Assembly: GCA_031266615.1 (NCBI GenBank)
Contig: JAISAR010000006.1
Location: 1-64,000 of the forward strand
Origin: Rickettsiales bacterium
GTDB taxonomy: Bacteria; Pseudomonadota; Alphaproteobacteria; Rickettsiales; Anaplasmataceae
Direction of reading: 5' to 3'
DNA length: 64,000 bases
Shown here one piece after another: positions 53,897-63,054 of the stretch. Numbering within the stretch: the first letter of the stretch is position 1; the number at the start of each line of letters is the position of its first letter. The notes under the pieces are model-generated. The model was not told where the DNA came from. It saw only the letters and a list, made by a program, of their open reading frames with translations, and did not search any database. The translations under genes were made by a program, and so were the position numbers.

Positions 53897-54056
53897 AATA
53901 AAATATCATTTTGAACCTGGAGATCTTGTTTTTGTTGATTCTTCACTTATTGCTACATTACTTAAATAAGCTCAGTTAACTCATGATAAAGCACTGGTTT
54001 ACTATATCCTAAATATTAAGTATAATACTAAGTATAGTAACGAATGAAATAGTAAT

Positions 54057-55013
54057 GTGTTTAGTATAGAAAATCCAAGTGGTGAAATACTTCATTTAGC
54101 AAAATCCGGAAACTTAAGTAAAGTGAAAAAGTTATTGTTAAATCACCCAGACCCTAATTTCAAAAATGAAGTTGGCGGAGAGTTATTATTCACTGTTGTT
54201 AAAGAATGGCATCTTTTCCATCACAATGTTAAAGGAGGTACATTAGCCTTAATTGATTTTCTAGTGGATGAAATCGGCATAGATGTAAACAAAATTAGAG
54301 ATAAATATGGTAACTCTCTATTATCTACAGCTATTAGTAAAGTAGAGTGTAGAATAACCACATGGCGTAAAGGACAAGAGCATATTATACATTTACGTCT
54401 TGTAGACTACCAATCTCTACAAAGAAGCACAATAAAAGAATGTGATGATGGAGGATTAGAAGTTATATTAGAGTTAAATGCAGGGGTAGTTGCTCACTTG
54501 CTGAGCAAAGGAGCTCAACCTGATATCACAAAAAAGCTTTCTTGTTCAGCAATAGAAGAAGTCATGTCTACCTCATCGAGTATAGAGCTGTCTAGTCCTG
54601 CATGTATTACAGAAGCACTTTTACTCGAAACGGAGAACAAAAACACACCTATCTGTTATACTGTAAGCAGAGGACTTCCTTGTACAACAAGATTGTTGCT
54701 TGAAGCTGGTGCTAATATCAATACCACTGATGGGTTTGGCAACACGCTATTGCAATTGGTTGCTCTAGAGTATGGTAGCATAGTGCCAAATACCTACAAA
54801 GATGTAGCAAAACTGTTAATCGAATACGGTATAGACCTCAATCAAAAAGGTAGTAGAGAGGAATACCCTGTGATTGCACTTCTCGAAATTATAAGCGCCG
54901 AATTTCCGGATGAATTAGATTCAATGCTCGAGGAACTAAGAAGACAAAAGCATACTATGAATAGTGAGCTAAAGTTAAAAATTGAAGATAAGTTTGGAAG
55001 TGACCTTACTTAG
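54057..55013 (+). CDS. Ankyrin repeat protein (318 aa)
   Basis: Divergent ankyrin repeats at the N-terminus (EILHLAKSGNLSKVKKLLL) and C-terminus (LLLEAGANINTTDGFGNTLLQL). The middle is less regular. The start is GTG at 54057; no ribosome site is seen, and an ATG two bases before leads to a stop, so a worn 5' end is possible. It converges with the cifB gene. Confidence 0.7.
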   Translation: MFSIENPSGEILHLAKSGNLSKVKKLLLNHPDPNFKNEVGGELLFTVVKEWHLFHHNVKGGTLALIDFLVDEIGIDVNKIRDKYGNSLLSTAISKVECRITTWRKGQEHIIHLRLVDYQSLQRSTIKECDDGGLEVILELNAGVVAHLLSKGAQPDITKKLSCSAIEEVMSTSSSIELSSPACITEALLLETENKNTPICYTVSRGLPCTTRLLLEAGANINTTDGFGNTLLQLVALEYGSIVPNTYKDVAKLLIEYGIDLNQKGSREEYPVIALLEIISAEFPDELDSMLEELRRQKHTMNSELKLKIEDKFGSDLT

Positions 55014-55061
55014 AACAAAGTGGAGAGAAAAATGTCTTGTGTACAAGTAGATGGGACGCAC

Positions 55062-55321
55062 AAAAAAAAATCATGCAATTTGATATAGTTGATCTTGTAA
55101 AAGAAAAAATGGGAGTGGTAAAGAATAATAGGAAGAGATCAAGCGCATTCGTGATGAACACTCGCTCAAAAACTTGATGATGCTACGGAAAAAGGGAAAA
55201 AAGCAGAAAAAATCGAAGTGGCCAAAACTCACTTAAGGCCGGTGTCTCTATAGATGTTATCGCTCAAATTACCGGCCTTTCGGTAGATGAAATAAAACAA
55301 CTTCAGGAAGAAATAGCTTAA
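55062..55321 (+). pseudogene. Rpn-family nuclease/transposase relic
   Basis: Pieces in more than one frame read AKTHLRPVSL.. / SIDVIAQITGLSVDEIKQLQ, preceded by KGKKAEKIEVAK, the typical Lys-rich end of Rpn proteins. It has frameshifts and lacks the nuclease domain. Confidence 0.65.
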
Positions 55322-55507
55322 AATCTGGTGATCTCTTTAGTTGGTTATTCACTGTTACACCACTTAAACAAGATTCAGGTTTGTCATATGTCCCGCAAGT
55401 AGTTCCTGGTAACTGATTCTTTAATCGAGTGGCGCTAGCAGGATAAACAGTGTTAAGATTACTAGTTATAAATTAATTGCTCCTTTAACCAACTCTTCTA
55501 AGAGCTA
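55322..55507 (-). pseudogene. Relic of a toxin C-terminus, paralogous to the NACHT protein's end
   Basis: On the minus strand, across frames, it reads LEELVKGAIN ... QLPGTTCGTYDKPESCLSG, then TVNNQLKRSPDF, against LEQLVKGTINSILA ... QLPGKIDNKPETYLNDPIVD and DKQLQRLPGH in the 1864-codon protein. The relic stops just 20 bases short of cifB's end (also minus strand), so it may be the worn end of an older, longer cifB or of a toxin once placed here. Confidence 0.65.
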
Positions 55508-55526
55508 TGACTATTGTTAATGATAA

Positions 55527-57926
55527 TTATCTTACTTCTCTAGATGTACTTGGCTCATTAACACCTAGCTTAGCTACCCCTAACGTTATTTCCGATGCTG
55601 ATGTAGATAATTGACCACCCATAATCTCTATCGAGCTGTGCGGAACACCAGCCACAATAAACTTTTCGCTTACTAGTATCAAATTATCTCTTTTATCAGC
55701 ATTGCTGTTGAAAACAACTCCAATAAACGCTACCTTGTCACCTTCTGTTATTGATTTGATATTTTGAGATCTTGCATATCCCTCTATCTGATTATTTGCT
55801 TCTTTTAACTTTTCACTAGCTGCCTCCTTTGTTGTTTCAGAGTACTTCAATTCAAACCCCACAGATACAGATTCTTTTAGCTCTTCCATCTTCTTCTTTT
55901 CATCAGGATTTTCGTTATCTACAACTTGTACCATAATATCAACTCTACCTCCTTCTCCAACTTGAAATTCTGTAAGTACAGCAATTACTCTATCTTTATC
56001 CAAATCACTTAATCCAGTGAATAGCCCATCTAAAAAAGCTTTAAACCTGTTTTCACTACTAATCATTGATATAAGACTTTGTTTTGGTTTCCCATTTTTA
56101 TCACACATTAATTCTTTAACTGTATCAAACAAGTTTTTATATGCATCTAACTCAAATTTATTGTCATTTCTTCCTAACTCTTTCTCTTTGCCTTCAATTT
56201 CTTCCCTTAACCCTTTCTGTTGATAATTTATTGCTTCTTTAAATTTATCAATTAATTTAGGTGCAGGATTGATTAGTTGCACCTCTCCTTTGAACTTATT
56301 CTTAGATGTGATAGATCTTGTTTGTCTCCCTTGAGAAGAAAAAGTTCCTTCAAAGTATTCCCTTGAATCTTTATTTTCAACCTTTACTAAGTCTTTATTT
56401 TGATAAAAAGTGCCAGGTGAAGGTGCTGATTGACTAGGTCCGGTTTCTCCATAACCCATTACATATACCTGAGTGACTTGTTTAATTTCTCCTTGTTTGA
56501 GGCCAATTTTATTTAATATTTCTTCAGTAAATGAATACTTGTTATACTTAAATTTTTCACTACCCGCTTCCTGTACATGAAAAATAAATATCTTATTTTT
56601 ATTGATTTGTTCCTTAATAACAATCATGTATGTAGTAAGACGGTCCTGTATATCTGCTTCTGAGTGGTTAAATAAGCATACTTTTATATCTTTTGCCTCT
56701 TCAGGCTTTTTTACTAAAGGCAACTGTCCAAGTAAGAACCGACTTAAGTAATCTCTTGTATATTGCTCTGAAGGAAATGTGTAGTATACTTGGCCTAATA
56801 GATTTTCCATTCTATTTTGAGTATCTTCATTACTATAAACCGTATTAAACAAGGATTGCACAATAGGTTCTTCGTTTCTTTTTATCTTAGATGCTACTTC
56901 AGAAATTTTATATGGGTCCTCCCGTCTGTTAAGATTAATACCTACACAAATAGCTTTATCAGCATTTGTTAATAAGCGCATTTTATTACGACGCAATCCC
57001 CTAGCGTAACTTTCTGCTTCTGATAATGCATTATCTACATTACCCTCTGCCTTTAATTCCATTACCACAGGGATAGCTAACCAAGATCGCTCTTTTCCTC
57101 TTACAAGCAACATAATATCGCTATACCCCCTTCCTGTTAATAACTCTAAGTATAACTTTAAGTTGTAGCGATAACGAAAGTTTATCAACATACCACTGAT
57201 AAAGCCATGTTGTGCTGCTTCTTTATCACTATTTTGTATGAGATTTTTTCCCTTGAGATTAGAGTAAAGTTTTTTAGCTTCTTGAATTATCTTTTCAATA
57301 GCTTTTTTTGTATCATTGATACCTTTACCATTAACTTCTTTAGCCAAATTAACTATACTACTTTCTAAATTTTCATTTACCTTGCAATCTATTTTCTTAA
57401 AATCCTTAACTTCAGGGTTCTTACCTGTTTTCTGTTCTACTAAGACTTTAAACTTCCACCTCTGATCCTCTTTTTTCTTTTTTTCTTCTCCTTCGAGTAT
57501 TTCTCTACCTATTAGAACCTTAGTCGTACTTGACCCTAAATTTTTGCCTATGTGGTTACCTATATTCTTTATTTCTTCCTCCAAATCAGTTTTAGACTTT
57601 TTGCCTTTGCTTTCTGAGAAAACAAAAAGATGTTTTTTCTTATCTTCTCCAATTTCTGCAATAACATGCAAATCTTTTCTAACTACCAGAACTTCCCGAA
57701 AATGCAAATTTTGTAGCTCAAGCTTTGCAGCAAGTTCTGTGCTCTTTAAACTAGCGAACATGCCAAGAAAGAAGTTTATAAAGAATCCTTCCTTTTCTGG
57801 TGCAGCAGAAGCCCCACTTGGTTTTGGTATTTGGTCTAAAAATGATTGAAATCTCTCTTGAAATTTTTTATTATCACTGTTTGCATCAAAAAGATGTTGT
57901 ATTAATTCTTTTTTATCATCTGACAT
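55527..57926 (-). CDS. cifB: CifB-like protein with two PD-(D/E)XK nuclease domains (799 aa)
   Basis: Second gene of the pair, 10 bases after cifA. The first nuclease-like site is D270 (SDIML) with E290 and K292 (MELKAEG). The second is D663 (RVDIMV) with E692 and K694 (GFELKYS). Both have the complete D...ExK set, as in nuclease-type (Cin) CifB proteins. No Ulp1-like deubiquitinase domain follows; the protein ends NEPSTSREVR. In known systems CifB modifies sperm to cause embryonic death unless CifA is supplied. GGGG lies about 8 bases before the ATG. The exact Cif type cannot be assigned without alignment. Confidence 0.85.
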   Translation of the reverse strand: MSDDKKELIQHLFDANSDNKKFQERFQSFLDQIPKPSGASAAPEKEGFFINFFLGMFASLKSTELAAKLELQNLHFREVLVVRKDLHVIAEIGEDKKKHLFVFSESKGKKSKTDLEEEIKNIGNHIGKNLGSSTTKVLIGREILEGEEKKKKEDQRWKFKVLVEQKTGKNPEVKDFKKIDCKVNENLESSIVNLAKEVNGKGINDTKKAIEKIIQEAKKLYSNLKGKNLIQNSDKEAAQHGFISGMLINFRYRYNLKLYLELLTGRGYSDIMLLVRGKERSWLAIPVVMELKAEGNVDNALSEAESYARGLRRNKMRLLTNADKAICVGINLNRREDPYKISEVASKIKRNEEPIVQSLFNTVYSNEDTQNRMENLLGQVYYTFPSEQYTRDYLSRFLLGQLPLVKKPEEAKDIKVCLFNHSEADIQDRLTTYMIVIKEQINKNKIFIFHVQEAGSEKFKYNKYSFTEEILNKIGLKQGEIKQVTQVYVMGYGETGPSQSAPSPGTFYQNKDLVKVENKDSREYFEGTFSSQGRQTRSITSKNKFKGEVQLINPAPKLIDKFKEAINYQQKGLREEIEGKEKELGRNDNKFELDAYKNLFDTVKELMCDKNGKPKQSLISMISSENRFKAFLDGLFTGLSDLDKDRVIAVLTEFQVGEGGRVDIMVQVVDNENPDEKKKMEELKESVSVGFELKYSETTKEAASEKLKEANNQIEGYARSQNIKSITEGDKVAFIGVVFNSNADKRDNLILVSEKFIVAGVPHSSIEIMGGQLSTSASEITLGVAKLGVNEPSTSREVR

Positions 57927-57936
57927 ACTTTTTCCC

Positions 57937-59490
57937 CTATTTAGATATCTTTTTCTGAATAGAAGCAGTAGACTTCAGATCACTTAACGATGATGGTACA
58001 TCACCACCAGCCTGATTAGCTTGTGCAAATTCATTTATTCTTTTCTCTATAACGTCATATAACCCATAGTCTGACAGTAATTCCAAAATTTTTGTCATGG
58101 ACTCTTTTATTCTAAATTCCTTATGTAGGTTGCACACGCAATCCCATTTTTGTTTGTAAGCAGGATTTTGTTTTAGAATTTCTTCTACAGCCCTTACAAA
58201 ATTATTACTATACTCAGTATCATTCAGAACTTTATCTAACAGATCTTTTCTATCTTGAATATATAAAGCACAACAAGGTCTTTTTGACCTACGAAATAAT
58301 TCTGCTACCTCCTTACGCCCTGCTTCACTTGCAGAATCCAATATCTTCTCCAAAGGTTGAAATGCACCGACCATAGCAAGACTTGATAACACACGAATTG
58401 ATCCAGGATCACTCTTACTTAATTCGTTGAGGTAGTACTTCTTATGTTCTGCAAACCCTTCCTTACTCCATATCCAGATTAAAAAATCACTTCCCACTTG
58501 CATCAATCCTTTGCTAGATGCAGCTCCAGTCTGCCCTCCCACACCATAAATAAAGCTAGTGGAATATCGCTCTGGTGAAATATTTTCTGGCCCCAGACAA
58601 TCAATTAATTCTTTCACATATCCAAACAAATATCCCTCTCCTAATTCATATACTATAGAATAACAACCATTAGCCTCAAAATCTTTCTGCAGAAGCATTT
58701 TATACTTATCAGCACCTAGATTAGCAAGACAAAAGTCTATGACATTAGCATTGCTATGCCCGAGATTGAAACTACCAGACGAAGTAGCATACAGTGCTGT
58801 GTTAATTAAAATTTCATCACGTTCATCTTGTGTTATTCTTCCTTCTAACTTATCTAAAAAGAATTCAAGAGCTTCTATACACCCTTCTTTTTTTGCACGT
58901 TCAAACCCATATTTCCATAAGTCAACTTGGCTGTTGTAGTACAAGTTTTTATGATAGTTCTTATTATATTTTGCTATTAATTCTTTAAAGTTATTTAGGA
59001 TTTCCTCATTAGGATTTGAAATAAGGTCACCATTTTTATCCATTATATGAATATAGTGTGACCAGAACTCCATCAGCCTAGAATAGCTACTAAGTGTATC
59101 TGTAACAAACTTTCCTTCTGACTCTGAATCGCCTTGATATTGCTTTAGAGATGGAAATTTTTTACGTATACTTTCCTCTGAGCAAAGCCAACATTTAACT
59201 TTGTAGCTCTTATAGTCATTTAATAGATCTTCATTGTCTGTTCTCTTTATGCCAAGTAATTCATTTACAACAGAGGCTCTATTGAGAATAAAATCACCAA
59301 ATTGCCTGTGCATCCAATATTTAGCGTCTGAGAAATTATTTAGCTTTTCAGCAACATAAGAAAGATCTGCACTCATTAGGACCTTTTTCCCAAATGGCTC
59401 ATACCATTCCTTAATCTGAAAGCGCTTTACAGCATGACCTGGGTCACTTTCTGGAACTGAATTTATAAACTTTTTTTCATTTTCATTCAT
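57937..59490 (-). CDS. cifA: CifA-like protein (517 aa)
   Basis: First gene of the minus-strand pair. TGGAGGT lies 9 bases before the ATG. The protein is mostly helical and soluble, of the length and position of CifA, with a VIDFCLANLGADKYKMLLQK segment similar in layout to CifA's ILDFCVRNIGDKDTLLQKL. CifA is needed with CifB for cytoplasmic incompatibility and alone rescues it. The C-terminus is Ser-rich. The assignment rests on operon order, size and this similarity. Confidence 0.82.
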   Translation of the reverse strand: MNENEKKFINSVPESDPGHAVKRFQIKEWYEPFGKKVLMSADLSYVAEKLNNFSDAKYWMHRQFGDFILNRASVVNELLGIKRTDNEDLLNDYKSYKVKCWLCSEESIRKKFPSLKQYQGDSESEGKFVTDTLSSYSRLMEFWSHYIHIMDKNGDLISNPNEEILNNFKELIAKYNKNYHKNLYYNSQVDLWKYGFERAKKEGCIEALEFFLDKLEGRITQDERDEILINTALYATSSGSFNLGHSNANVIDFCLANLGADKYKMLLQKDFEANGCYSIVYELGEGYLFGYVKELIDCLGPENISPERYSTSFIYGVGGQTGAASSKGLMQVGSDFLIWIWSKEGFAEHKKYYLNELSKSDPGSIRVLSSLAMVGAFQPLEKILDSASEAGRKEVAELFRRSKRPCCALYIQDRKDLLDKVLNDTEYSNNFVRAVEEILKQNPAYKQKWDCVCNLHKEFRIKESMTKILELLSDYGLYDVIEKRINEFAQANQAGGDVPSSLSDLKSTASIQKKISK

Positions 59491-59947
59491 GACTATCTTA
59501 CCTCCACCAAGTTAATAGTAGCATCATTTTTTATGAAAGCATATATTAGCCAGAATTGCAAGATTTTTAATGAAGAAAGAGTAGGGTTAAGGAAGGCTAT
59601 AAAAAATTAATTAAAAAGAATGTTTAAGGCTTACGATGCTAGGGATAATATTGGCCTCAAGTTGTATTGTTTCTATAAATTTGCCTTAATTCTTCGTTCT
59701 TAAAAAATTAACATTAATTTGATAGTATATATTATTAAGAATTTAAACAACCTAACCATTTCCAACACCCAAAACCGAAGGTCGTGAGAAGAATTTTTTT
59801 GGAATCGTTTGATTTCGGCAATTGAACATGAAATTTTTAGTATTGCTTTTTTTAATATGAAAAATATAATTGGATATGAGTGCAACTTGCGCTGGTAACA
59901 AATTTTATAATAAAAGGGTATTTCTAAGTTAGAGGTAGGAGGTATAT
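59491..59947. other. Divergent promoter region of cifA and the ankyrin gene
   Basis: Both flanking genes start here, in opposite directions. I see ribosome sites on each side (TGGAGGT for cifA, TAGGAGGT for the ankyrin gene) but no convincing -35/-10 pair, no operator palindrome and no other gene. Confidence 0.5.
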
Positions 59948-62938
59948 ATGACTACTCATGAGCAAAGTCAATGGATAGATCGCGAAAGGTTAGATAAAGA
60001 GTTACTGTATATTTTAAATAAGTTAGCAAATTATGGTAATCTAAAGGAGAATATTCCACATATAAAATCCCTTTTAAACTTAGGGGCCAATCCAGGTGTA
60101 CAGGATCTATGCGGAAAAACTCTGTTACACTACGTTACTGAACATAATGATATTCAAGGTACAAGGTTTCTTTTAGAAGCAGGAGCTGATCCAAATGTGC
60201 AAGATCAAGATGACAAAACTCCTTTGCATAACATCTTGCACTATAACCAGTCTGGATATGATGATGTTATCGGAGTTCTCTTACAAAAAGGAGCAAGAAT
60301 TAATATCCAAGACAAAAGTGGTAATACACCACTACACTATGCTGCTTTTAATGGCCATATTAATGGAATAGAGTTGCTCATAGAACATATTATAAGTAAC
60401 AAGCAAGATGTTATTAATCTTCAAAATGAAGAAGGAGATACAGCATTTCACCTAGCCTTTTACAATGCACGAGAGGGGCGCAGTATTGAACCTTTTCTTA
60501 AAGATGAATTAAATATAGATTTTAACATTCAAAGTTCAGAAGGTACTACACCATTACTCGCTGCAGTAAGAAGTGCAGACTTAAATGTAGTAGAATCATT
60601 ACTTACAAAGCTAGGAACAAAAATTGATGATAGAGATAGTAAACGTGGTGGTTCTATACTTCATCATGTTCTAGCTAATCCGAATATTCCACCTGTTAGA
60701 TATACTACCTTGCATTGTTCGACTCAGCAGCCAGATTTTGAATGTGAAAATGAACATGACGCTACTGACAGAATTATTAACACTGTTATTCATCATATTA
60801 AAAAGCATAAGATCAGGTTCGATATTAACTGCATTGATAAGGATGGGAACACACCATTGACTGTTGCAGTTGACCATGGAAGAGGTACAGTGATGGAACG
60901 ACTTATAGCAGAAGAAGCTGATGTCAGTATAGTAAACGAAAACGGATATACAGCATTTCACTATGCAGTCAAGAGAAGAAGTTTTGAGATGTTAAAGACT
61001 CTCTTACCTAAAAAAGAAAAGAAAGACGAAAATGGTGTTACAGTTATTGATGAATGTGGTCTTACTACTGAAGAAATTGATGCAGAAAAAGCTAAGGAAC
61101 TTCTTGGCGTAATAGATAAAGGGGGAAACACCCTTTTGCACCATGCAGTGAAGACGGGTTGTAGTGAAGAAATAATAAATTTTCTTGTAAAGCGTGGAGT
61201 AGATATTAATAAGAAAAATAATAATGGAGTAGCACCAATTCATATTGCTGCAAAATATGGGCATCCAAATTTAATAAGTTGTCTAATAAAGAACAAAGCA
61301 GATTGTAGTACCAAATGTGGTAATTTAACAAAATCACATATTGACAGCATAGGAATGGAGTGTCCTGTTGTTATGGATTACATAAATGTTCAAGGCAGTG
61401 ACATTAATAATAGCACTGTAAACACAGAAAATGATAATGATTATAAGAAAGCTACACCCATATTGATAGCGGCTGATGGTGACAATATTGATGCTGTAAA
61501 TATCTTGGCGTCATGGATGGCAAAAAAAGATATTCAAGATAGTGAAGGCTGGGATGCATTACTCATTGCTATTAAAAGAGCTTGTAGTGAAGATTGTACA
61601 GGAGAAGAAAGACAAAAGATGTACAAAGCTATTACGGAGTTAGCATGTGATGCAAATTCTGGAGTTTTAAGATGTTTAGATGATATGAAACACCAAGTTC
61701 TTGAAGAGCAGCTGCGTGATAGAATAAGGAGCTTAGCAAAAAGTAGGCTAATTAATAATGACAAAATCCTAAATATAAATATTTCGCCGCAAGTAACAGG
61801 AGGAAAATTAGGAAATTTGATTCAAATGTCTATTGAAACTAGGCAACAAGGACGAGGAAAGCATTATATATCAAAGTTATTTTCTAAAGATAAACTTTTA
61901 GAACCTATAGCTGATAAAGAAATTCACATGTACGAAAAGCGCGTTTGTAATAAATTAAAGAACATCATAGAAAATGCATTGAGATTATCTAATGACAATG
62001 AAGTTCGAAAAATAGTCAAAGGAGCTTTTCATAATGCCTTAAGTGCTATAGAAAAAAGAAATAGTACAACTGCTTTGGTGGAAGGAAATACAACAGATTT
62101 TAACGGTAACTTTTATGGAGGGATAGGTTCTGGTGTAAAAGAAGCACCTGAAATTTACTATGATATCCAAGCTAATGTTGAGCAAGAGAATACAGAATCG
62201 TGCGGAACCCAAGAAAAAGAATTATCGCCAGAAATGGATGAAGGGGCAAAGAAATCTGAAGGTTACATTAATGGATTTTGGAAAAGTGCTGAAAGTGCAA
62301 CCAGAAGAGGTAAACTAAAAAGTCTTGAAGTAGATGACACTGCTTTCTTTCTAGAATATTCAGAAGACAGTATAGTTGAGGTTGCGAAAGTTATAGATGG
62401 AACGAAAAAGTTAGGGCTTAACCAGGGAAATATAGCATGTGGTAGTAATGTAATAAAAATTGGTAAAAATGAAGTAGAAATTATAACGGAAAATGACATA
62501 AGGTATTATACTGACCTTGCGAATGATAGTGACATAGTGTTAACTTTCTACACCGGTCAGGGAGAATTAGATGTTAGATTATATCCTGATAAGAAAGATC
62601 AAAACCTAATAAGGGTAGAAGTAAAAGATCAAAAGAAGTGGGAAAAATTAAGGAGTTGTGAAAAAGAAATAGGAAAAAATTGCTCACTTGGTGGATATTC
62701 AGTGTACGATGCTATTGAACGTAGGTATTTTGAAAGATCTGGATATTTTCAATCTTGTGGAACAATTAGCTTATCTAAGAAAGCTTCAGAAGAAGTTAGA
62801 GCATCAGTAAAAGATTTAAATCCTGGTGATGTGGAGAACTCTTTACCAAGTCATATATCCTGTCCAAAAACGGTTAAATGGGAAGATGAAGTTAGCGCAC
62901 AGAAGAGCAAACCTAGAGTTGCTCAGCTTCAAATGTAA
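59948..62938 (+). CDS. Ankyrin protein (996 aa) with GKNC-type C-terminal domain
   Basis: Residues 30-510 hold about ten to twelve ankyrin repeats, several irregular (ADPNVQDQDDKTPLHNIL, GNTPLHYAAFNGHINGIELL, GGNTLLHHAVKTGCSEEII). Residues about 520-770 are helical. Residues about 790-950 form the domain shared with the 387-residue protein at 49823-50986, with EIGKNCSLGGYSVYDAIERR and FERSGYF. The start has TAGGAGGT 7-8 bases upstream. The gene lies next to cifA, where other WO phages also carry an ankyrin gene. Confidence 0.88.
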   Translation: MTTHEQSQWIDRERLDKELLYILNKLANYGNLKENIPHIKSLLNLGANPGVQDLCGKTLLHYVTEHNDIQGTRFLLEAGADPNVQDQDDKTPLHNILHYNQSGYDDVIGVLLQKGARINIQDKSGNTPLHYAAFNGHINGIELLIEHIISNKQDVINLQNEEGDTAFHLAFYNAREGRSIEPFLKDELNIDFNIQSSEGTTPLLAAVRSADLNVVESLLTKLGTKIDDRDSKRGGSILHHVLANPNIPPVRYTTLHCSTQQPDFECENEHDATDRIINTVIHHIKKHKIRFDINCIDKDGNTPLTVAVDHGRGTVMERLIAEEADVSIVNENGYTAFHYAVKRRSFEMLKTLLPKKEKKDENGVTVIDECGLTTEEIDAEKAKELLGVIDKGGNTLLHHAVKTGCSEEIINFLVKRGVDINKKNNNGVAPIHIAAKYGHPNLISCLIKNKADCSTKCGNLTKSHIDSIGMECPVVMDYINVQGSDINNSTVNTENDNDYKKATPILIAADGDNIDAVNILASWMAKKDIQDSEGWDALLIAIKRACSEDCTGEERQKMYKAITELACDANSGVLRCLDDMKHQVLEEQLRDRIRSLAKSRLINNDKILNINISPQVTGGKLGNLIQMSIETRQQGRGKHYISKLFSKDKLLEPIADKEIHMYEKRVCNKLKNIIENALRLSNDNEVRKIVKGAFHNALSAIEKRNSTTALVEGNTTDFNGNFYGGIGSGVKEAPEIYYDIQANVEQENTESCGTQEKELSPEMDEGAKKSEGYINGFWKSAESATRRGKLKSLEVDDTAFFLEYSEDSIVEVAKVIDGTKKLGLNQGNIACGSNVIKIGKNEVEIITENDIRYYTDLANDSDIVLTFYTGQGELDVRLYPDKKDQNLIRVEVKDQKKWEKLRSCEKEIGKNCSLGGYSVYDAIERRYFERSGYFQSCGTISLSKKASEEVRASVKDLNPGDVENSLPSHISCPKTVKWEDEVSAQKSKPRVAQLQM

Positions 62939-63054
62939 GTATTTTACTGGAATAGCTTTAACATTTTTCTGGGGAATGTTAAAAGCCTTATGGTAATGTC
63001 TGGTTAACAGTTTAAGTAATTTTCTAAAGAAATTATCTTGGCACTCATAGTTTT

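Noticed and set aside
57544..57849. 101-codon plus-strand frame in cifB
   Set aside because: Antisense shadow of cifB.
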